A stretch of 64,000 nt of DNA from Desulfobacteraceae bacterium Eth-SRB2. GTDB lineage: Bacteria; Desulfobacterota; Desulfobacteria; Desulfobacterales; UBA11574. This document shows positions 58,474 to 64,000 of this stretch, in pieces. The position numbers were made by a program, and so were the translations under genes. Each line of letters starts with the position of its first letter. Within the stretch, counting starts at the first letter, position 1. The DNA lies in contig RPGQ01000029.1 of assembly GCA_004193595.1 (NCBI GenBank), positions 1 to 64,000 on the forward strand, read 5' to 3'. A model generated the notes under the pieces. It saw only the letters and a program-made list of their open reading frames with translations, made no database searches and was not told the origin of the DNA.

Positions 58474-58985
58474 GTTCACTCAACATAAAATTCTGCTACA
58501 CATAATGTAAATATCATATTGTATTTGTAACGAAGTACAGGCATCAAACCATATATGGGAAGTTGAGAAGAAAAATAGGGGATATTATAAGAGATTTGTG
58601 CCGCCAAAGGGGCTTGGACCTACACGAAGGGCACGCTATGAAAGATCACGTTCATATTTGCTTGAGCATACCTTCGAAGTTCAGTGTGTCGAATACAGTT
58701 GGGTTTATCAAGGGCAAAAGTGCCATAAGGATACATCGAGAGCTACTTGGTTCCAAGAAAATGACAGGATTAAGTTTTTGGGCAAAGGGTTATTGTGCCA
58801 GTACAGTGGGTCTCGATGAGGAAACCATAATGAAATATATAAGAGATCAAAATAAAAAACATTAGAATATCAAATTTTTAATAGCCCCTTTAGGGGCTTT
58901 CCTAACACAATGCCCCCTTCGAGGGGGTTTCATCATACCTCCTGCTATGCAGGAGGTCGGTGATTTGTTAATGGGTGAAAACCAT
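58474..58985 (+). mobile_element. IS200/IS605-type element, 5'-truncated (copy 2, inverted)
   Basis: This is an inverted duplicate of 54,617-55,106, including the same missing start, the same cacataatg join, the coding frame to 58,865 and the same three terminal hairpins (58,883-58,965). It occupies the position of native 34,530-35,030 of the mirrored arm at the same length. Confidence 0.85.
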
Positions 58986-59345
58986 TTTAACAAATCGGTA
59001 ATGCTCCCAGTAGAAATAGCAGAACACCTACCAGGATGCGGATGCTTCGCGGGGTAATTTTTATTTAGCAGTTTCGAATCGATAAAGGCGCGGAAATGCA
59101 GCCAGTGCATAAGAACGAGTTCAATTCCTCCCTGATTTATTAAAACCTCAAAATCTTTTGAAGAAAGTGGCGCCATAAACGTTGGGGCGGTGAGATATCA
59201 CAGCTTTGATACTGAGTATTGGCGATCAGTGTAGAGTTTTAACGGCAACGCCGGGTGATCAGGGACCTTTTTCAGGATTGTACGGGCTGATCCTTGTCGT
59301 GGGTAAGTGGGGTTTCTAAAGCGTGCTTACCGGAATCCGTTAAGG
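58986..59345 (-). pseudogene. Degraded inverted copy of the TauE/SafE remnant and flank
   Basis: It mirrors 34,142-34,520. Islands such as SKDFEVLINQ and IELVL are readable on the minus strand. Indels break all frames. Confidence 0.75.
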
Positions 59346-59965
59346 ACGGCACGAGATTTAAAATGCTGCGAAATTTCATATGTCGAAGCGTTACGGTTCC
59401 AGGGTTTTAGGCTGGTGTAAATGGATGCCGGATTCCGGTGATCGGCATATACTGTCGAAGTGCCCACAAAAATCCAGGCTGAAGGCAGACTCAAAGAAAA
59501 TCGATTCTAAAAGGTTTAACTGGCCCTTGACATAACCCTTTAGGAGGCCGTTCACCAGTGGTAAAGCTGAATTGTGAAGTTTGCTGTCTATGGAAATTTT
59601 TTCAGTTCCGATGCAGGTTTGAGGTCTGCATATATGACATTGAAACGCCGGGAATCCTGTAATTCCTGTTTGCCGATGTTCAAGATCCATGACTCTATGA
59701 ACGCGAGGGCCTTAAATGGACCAATAATTTTGGATCCTTAATTTTTTGAATAGTCCAGAGGCGAGCAGCGATTTCACCATATGCACGGATGGGCTTTCCC
59801 GCCATTTCACCGGCAAGGGCATCCGGAAAGGGCAAAAGACGTCGGGACAATAACCAGATAGCAGCCGCAGGTACCGTAGTAACCAAAACCAGTACATGTT
59901 GTGAATCGAGTGATCACAACCATTAGGCCTACATTCTTTCGGCAGTCCGGGTTAAAGGGATCAGA
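59346..59965 (-). pseudogene. Degraded inverted copy of the lipoprotein gene (C-terminal two thirds)
   Basis: It mirrors 33,500-34,142. Readable parts are GLLKGYVKG, KIKDPLLVHLRP-like and FPDALAGEMAGKPIRAYGE-like segments in shifting frames. The region that would show the native in-frame TAG (33,327) lies beyond the break at 59,965 and is not preserved. Confidence 0.8.
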
Positions 59966-61100
59966 CTAATACTACGGCGACACTTTAATTTTCAAATAAA
60001 TTAGCCTCAGCGATGGCCTTTTTTTCTATGTGACGAGGCGATATAATTACGATCAGTATGGTATTTTACTTTAGTTCAAGGCATGGCGTTCAATTGAATG
60101 ATAAGGAAGCATAGCTGCTACCAGTCTTCTTGCTTGTGGCAACGCGTCAGACGCGGGCTTTTTAAACTTGATTCGCAAACGAAGTAGAAAATGTAATGCA
60201 AGAAAAACATAGATCATGTGACGATGCCAAGCCGGCCAGGAGCGATGTTCGTAATGATCCATACCGATCTGGTATTTGCCTTCTTTAAAGCATTGTTCAA
60301 TAGGCCAACGCATAGTTGACGCTTTACACAATTCAGAGAAAGGTATGTCTTCCGGCGCGTTGGATAAAGCATATTTCAACTGGCCATCAGAGTTGCGCCG
60401 GATAAACAGCCATAAAGGTTTTTCTTCCGGAAGTCCGTCTCGAGACAGATAAACTCTAATACGGGCCACTTCAGCGATGATAGGCCCTTTTGATCCTTCT
60501 GCTAAAATAACGGACTTCCAGGAAAGTTTTTTTGATCGAGCAATTTGGGCAACCTTATGTGCTTAGGGTTCCCCCGGCAGTACGCGCAATATTTTAGGAT
60601 AAGGATTTTCTTCATAAAGAGTAAACCTACTTTTGGGCTTTTTCGAGAAAACGTATGTATCCGGACGAATACTGGCAAAGTAATAGAGTGATTCCGGCAG
60701 TGATTGTAAAAAATTCAAATCTGACCCAAATGTTGCGTCACAACCAAGCCATTTTGCAGGAAAAAGATTAGATTCTACTGTTTTGTTGATAAGATCAAGA
60801 GCAATTTGAAGTTTCGTCTGAAAAACAAGATCTTCGGGGACCCAATTGTCTTTACGCCTTTTGGTATATTCATCAGTAAGCCAGATTTTGGGCATATAGA
60901 GTCGGCCGGTCAGAAGTCCGTAGCCTTTTTCACTTGAATAACCGACCCAGGGGCGCCAGTTAGCGGTATCAACTTTACCGGCAGCACCACAATATTGCCT
61001 GGCAACACCAACGGACTCTTTGCCCTTTTTTATAAATTCAGGCCAGCCAACGTTTATCATGCCGTCAGGGCTGTGTCTTATCAGCCATAATAATAGCCTG
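59966..61100 (-). pseudogene. IS701-family DDE transposase, N-terminally truncated and frameshifted
   Basis: The minus strand carries KKGKESVGVARQYCGAAGKV, then WLGCDATFGSDLNFLQSLPE (D), and after a shift near 60,565 KLSWKSVILAEGSKGP-like, then LSNAPEDIPFSELCKASTMR and WPIEQCFKEGKYQIGMDHYE (catalytic E). This is typical of IS701 (DDE_5) transposases. The first ~90 residues are lost. It has no counterpart in the other palindrome arm. Confidence 0.8.
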
Positions 61101-61239
61101 ATGCTGCCTCCATGGCCTCATGATTCCAACGGTAGTTTTATATAAAAAAATTTTAAAATTTATTTTGCCCTGAAAAACTTGGTCCTTTGGGCCAAGCCTG
61201 TCCCGCATCGCGGGAGTCAGAGATCAATGGCTCTGCCCG

Positions 61240-61390
61240 TATAAATCAACCGGAGTAATGGAGTATTGGAGTGTTGATTTAAAAAAAAGAGCTTTAAATT
61301 TTCAGATTTTCTCCAGGGATCTGTTTTCTGAGAGCGATGAAAAAAGGGGTTTCTTCCATTACTCCACCACTCCACAGGTCGGGATGCCAC
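61240..61390. repeat. TGGAGT-type intergenic repeats
   Basis: Units ggagtaatggagtattggagtgttg (61,251-61,275) and the inverted cattactccaccactccac (61,358-61,376) form a dispersed repeat. A further copy (gctccaccactccaatactccagtactcc) lies at 62,909-62,937. Copies flank the DUF4338 remnant and the palindrome edge. Confidence 0.6.
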
Positions 61391-61850
61391 TTTGACAATG
61401 TTTTAAAGCATCGCCTTAACTCCTCCACTTTTCTACCAATGATTGTGGGGGCGCTGAAGGGATCACAGGGCTTTTGCTGACAATCAATGATATCTCTAAA
61501 CTTTGGATCTAACACATAAACATATATACATGCTTGACGCGTTGCCATGATAGATATATCCTTTTTCCTTGTTTTTGTGTACCCATTGGTTTGACCGATA
61601 AATTTCCAGTTGGCGGCACTTTTTATAGCTGGTGGCATTGAAAAATCGTGGATCAGCTCTAAAGGTCTCCAAAAGCATCAGTTCTGTTTAAAATTCTGCG
61701 GCCAGTCTTTTTAATTGGCCAATGTTAAGGAAAGCATGCGAAGCCAGATTAGGAACCTTGACCCATGGAAGAATCAAGAAGCGGCTATTATTCGCTATTC
61801 GATTCAAAGATTAGGGTTTTCTCTGCTTGTCCGGACCATCCGATAAAAGG
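61370..61850 (-). pseudogene. DUF4338 (DruA-like) protein, fragmentary
   Basis: The minus strand reads RIANNSRFLILPWVKVPNLA then SHAFLNIGQLKRLAAEF, stop, MLLETFRADPRFFNATSYKK, and in shifted frames NWKFIGQTNGYTK, KGYIYHG and YVLDPKFRDIIDCQQKP. This is the signature of DUF4338 proteins, which include DruA of Druantia defence systems but are also common beside transposases. No other Druantia genes (large helicase DruE) are present, so an IS-associated stand-alone copy is likelier. It contains an in-frame stop and frameshifts. Confidence 0.75.
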
Positions 61851-61989
61851 TAATCACGAACGCGAAGTTTCAAAGGAAGGGGGCACTCCATGATAAAAGC
61901 AACAACCGGACGATTTTTTATGAAAGCAAGATATTTTTAAGCGATGCCCAAAAGCTTTCTATAAGCTCAAGTAATGGTACTAGCTGACA

Positions 61990-62470
61990 AGCTGGCCCAA
62001 ATTATGTCTGCTCATTGACCAATTTCAATATGATCGGCCCCTAACAGGTCTCCGACAATTAGTTCTATATCGATTAATATCACATAGAAACTGAAGGCCC
62101 GGTAGGCTTGCACCAAGCCTTCCATACCGCTTAGAATCGGGCTTGTCAGTTCGGCGCCGCATTGGGTATGGCCTTTGCCTCGACGGAAAGAATCTTGTTC
62201 TGCAGAAATGCCACGAGTCACTGTCGGCTTCGATAGGTATCTTGTGAGATCATACAGAGATCTAAAATGTACCGTTTTTGGCTCGGGATGAGATACAGTG
62301 ATATGGCAATGATATTACACCCGTCAATTGGGGCGATCACATGAATTTAGCCCAAAATTCAATCTCACACCAAAGGGGTGCTCGGTGAGAAATAATACTG
62401 CAACATGGGGTACTTGTGCTTGAGGTGGGATATCGAGATGGTTAGATTCCGTCATCAATAGGTTTTCCTT
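61990..62470 (-). pseudogene. Degraded inverted copy of the amidoligase gene (N-terminal half)
   Basis: It mirrors 32,106-32,500, with GHTQCGAELTSPILSGMEGL readable on the minus strand and indels elsewhere. The C-terminal half is missing; the IS701/DUF4338 block stands in its place. Confidence 0.82.
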
Positions 62471-62484
62471 TAATGAATGTTTCT

Positions 62485-62795
62485 GTACTACTTCGCAACG
62501 TTGTCGGTATATTCCAAATTCTTTCCAGCAATCCTTAATGTTCGGGTTTCATCGGGCTTGGGATCCTCGTAAGCGCGTAACGTTTTGTTGGTCAAGAAGT
62601 TATGTCCGTCCGACATCTTGTAATAAGGAAGAAGGATATTTGAAGATTGCCAAATGTAAATTATCTTTCGCCGCAGCGTGGAAAATCTCTTGGGATCGTT
62701 CACGGAAATTTGATACCAGCACTGCCACCGTTTAGCGCCCACACCAATATGTCTAATTCCGGAGGAAAAATTGTTTTAAATCGAGTTATAATTGT
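62485..62795 (-). pseudogene. Degraded inverted copy of the PLP decarboxylase 3' end
   Basis: It mirrors 31,780-32,073. This is the third representation of this gene end in the window (native 31.8-32.1 kb, left copy 21.15-21.4 kb, and here). The homology stops near 62,785-62,795, the outer edge of the large palindrome. Confidence 0.8.
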
Positions 62796-63149
62796 CTCTC
62801 TTAATATAACTTTTGGTTTGAAGAATGTCCAGCTTTATTTATTCCTTATTATTACAGATTGTTATAGCATTTCTGAACTATCGCCAGAAGTACTACCTTG
62901 AAAGGGCTGCTCCACCACTCCAATACTCCAGTACTCCGTAAATCGTTAAATGCCGGCAAACTAAATCCCCTCTGGGGATAATCAAAGTCGGGCCCTCTGG
63001 ACCCGGATCTTTACTTATGGCTCTATTATTATCAGATAGTTGTTTGTTCGGTCAAATTCTATATGATTGCAGATATCATAGATTTGTCCCGGCTTGACCA
63101 TGGATGTGACTGTTTATCGGATAGTTGCTAAAAATAGAGTCATGTTGCA
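62796..63149. other. Unmirrored intergenic region after the palindrome edge
   Basis: The region is AT-rich with one TGGAGT-type repeat (62,909-62,937) and two short hairpin-like stretches (cccctctgggg, gggccctctggacccg). No gene is evident. Confidence 0.4.
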
Positions 63150-63330
63150 ATGGATCCGCTGGAAATTATCGAGGACAGGCTGAAAAAGCTTAAGGAGAAA
63201 ATTGATCGAGCCAAACTGCAATTTCCAATTTACTTCATAAAAATACCCGTGATGACATATTACTCAACATTGGAGATGAGGGTGATGCGATCCTTGAGCA
63301 GATCAATTCCATTTTTTGCTGTTTCTAATA
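63150..63330 (+). pseudogene. Possible small gene, frameshifted
   Basis: ATG 63,150 gives MDPLEIIEDRLKKLKEKIDR. With a one-base shift near 63,225 it continues LLHKNTRDDILLNIGDEGDA then ILEQINSIFCCF and a stop. The charged helical start looks real, but the overlap with the 3' end of mlaC and the need for a shift make this weak. No family recognised. Confidence 0.3.
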
Positions 63331-63987
63331 TCGTTTCCAAAAGAACACTAAATTCATCCGGGACCTTTTCGAAAAACTCGTTTGGAGTAGCTCTTGGATT
63401 TTTCTAATTTTTATTTTTAATCGATCAATGATTTGAGCAGGGCTTTCTTTACGTAAAACCGCCTGAAATTGAGCTCCATAAAACCTAACCGCACTGATTC
63501 CGAGTATAATAATATCGTATGCTTTCCAGGAATCTCCCCGCCTTATCATTTTAATTTCTACCGGAACTTCTATATTCTTCCAAAGCACCTTCACCCGAAC
63601 CACAGCTTTTGAGTCGCTGATCAGGTTTTGACCGATTAGAATGACTTTCTCATTATTATATTTATCTTGCAGCATGGTAAGGTAAAAAACCGTTACAAAC
63701 TTGGAAAAAAGCTTTGTAAAATCATCTCGTTGCTGTGGCTTGAATTTTAACCAATTGCTTGCCAGAGCACATCGACAAAACTCTTTAAAGTCAACGGTTT
63801 GGTTTACAATCTCCGACAGCTTTTGACGTTGGACCTCTTTTTGCGCGGTATCTTTATAAATTGGATCTTTTAATATGTTGGTTCCTTGGTCTATTAATTC
63901 CTGTAATACATCTACCGGCTGCTCCGCATAAGCAAAAGTAGAGAGTTCTGCTATAATAATAACAACTGCAACCAGAGTCTTCTTCAT
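63325..63987 (-). CDS. mlaC: MlaC/Ttg2D family phospholipid-binding protein
   Basis: This 220-aa periplasmic protein (PF05494) has a signal peptide MKKTLVAVVIIIAELSTFAY, a helical N-terminal domain and the NTF2-like C-terminal part (LISDSKAVVRVKVL, then SWKAYDIIILGISAVRFYGA). The W/Y-D-x-x-x-x-G motif (YDIIILGIS) is typical of MlaC. MlaC shuttles phospholipids between the outer-membrane MlaA complex and the inner-membrane MlaFEDB transporter. Partner genes are expected upstream (beyond the window edge). The C-terminus, with a basic tail ending FWKRY, is longer than usual. Confidence 0.85.
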   Translation of the reverse strand: MKKTLVAVVIIIAELSTFAYAEQPVDVLQELIDQGTNILKDPIYKDTAQKEVQRQKLSEIVNQTVDFKEFCRCALASNWLKFKPQQRDDFTKLFSKFVTVFYLTMLQDKYNNEKVILIGQNLISDSKAVVRVKVLWKNIEVPVEIKMIRRGDSWKAYDIIILGISAVRFYGAQFQAVLRKESPAQIIDRLKIKIRKIQELLQTSFSKRSRMNLVFFWKRY

Positions 63988-64000
63988 ATTTGTTCTTATA

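Noticed and set aside
61370-61850. Complete Druantia defence system
   Set aside because: Only a broken DUF4338 fragment is present; no DruE helicase or other partner gene was found.
63150-63407. 85-aa frame antisense to mlaC as a full gene
   Set aside because: Its second half is antisense to the mlaC C-terminus; only a frameshifted 60-codon version has plausible composition.

Overview
The window looks like a mobile-element-rich chromosome segment of a Desulfobacterota (Desulfobacterales-like) bacterium. That placement is inferred from gene content: a REP-associated (RAYT) transposase, a Recombinase-in-Trio element, IS66/IS630/IS701/IS200 relatives, CAGGTGTCAGG and TGGAGT intergenic repeats, a single-domain old yellow enzyme and S1-domain protein. 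No rRNA, tRNA or CRISPR was found.

Region 1 (1-21 kb) is mostly ordinary sequence. It holds a RAYT, an old-yellow-enzyme flavoprotein, a DUF433/DUF5615 pair, an unknown 339-aa protein and an isolated, GC-richer hisF. A leftward signalling cluster (6.06-15.98 kb) follows: two paralogous ABC_sub_bind periplasmic binding proteins flanking a membrane Ser/Thr kinase with 12 WD40 repeats, a GNAT, a two-TM sensor with no output domain, and a homologous sensor fused to an MFS transporter. After it come an IS3-type element inside a four-helix-bundle pseudogene, an S1-domain protein and a 33-aa lysine-rich protein.

Region 2 (21.15-32.02 kb) is a near-palindrome centred near 26.58 kb. The right arm carries readable genes: a zinc-ribbon protein, an M3-like metallopeptidase, a group II PLP decarboxylase and the start of an amidoligase gene. 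The left arm is an indel-ridden inverted copy. The loop is a three-recombinase RIT-type element.

Region 3 (about 31.8-62.8 kb) is a second, larger near-palindrome centred near 46.76 kb. The readable copy is on the left for amidoligase, lipoprotein, TauE remnant, IS630, SLC13 permease and HD protein, and on the right for fetB, IS66, a 62-aa protein and an SpmA/SpmB-type protein. The matching copies at 40.2-43.7 and 55.3-62.8 kb are shattered. Several mirrored blocks are replaced by unrelated DNA of nearly the same length.

The indel-dominated divergence, equal-length replacements and abrupt chimeric joins (for example mscS running into antisense transporter sequence at 40.24 kb) make uncorrected long-read or assembly artefact the leading explanation for the two palindromes. 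A real IS-driven inverted duplication is not excluded. The window ends with an MlaC-family gene (63.3-64.0 kb). The biologically most interesting candidates are the binding-protein/WD40-kinase/sensor-MFS cluster and the metallopeptidase-decarboxylase-amidoligase-lipoprotein cluster.
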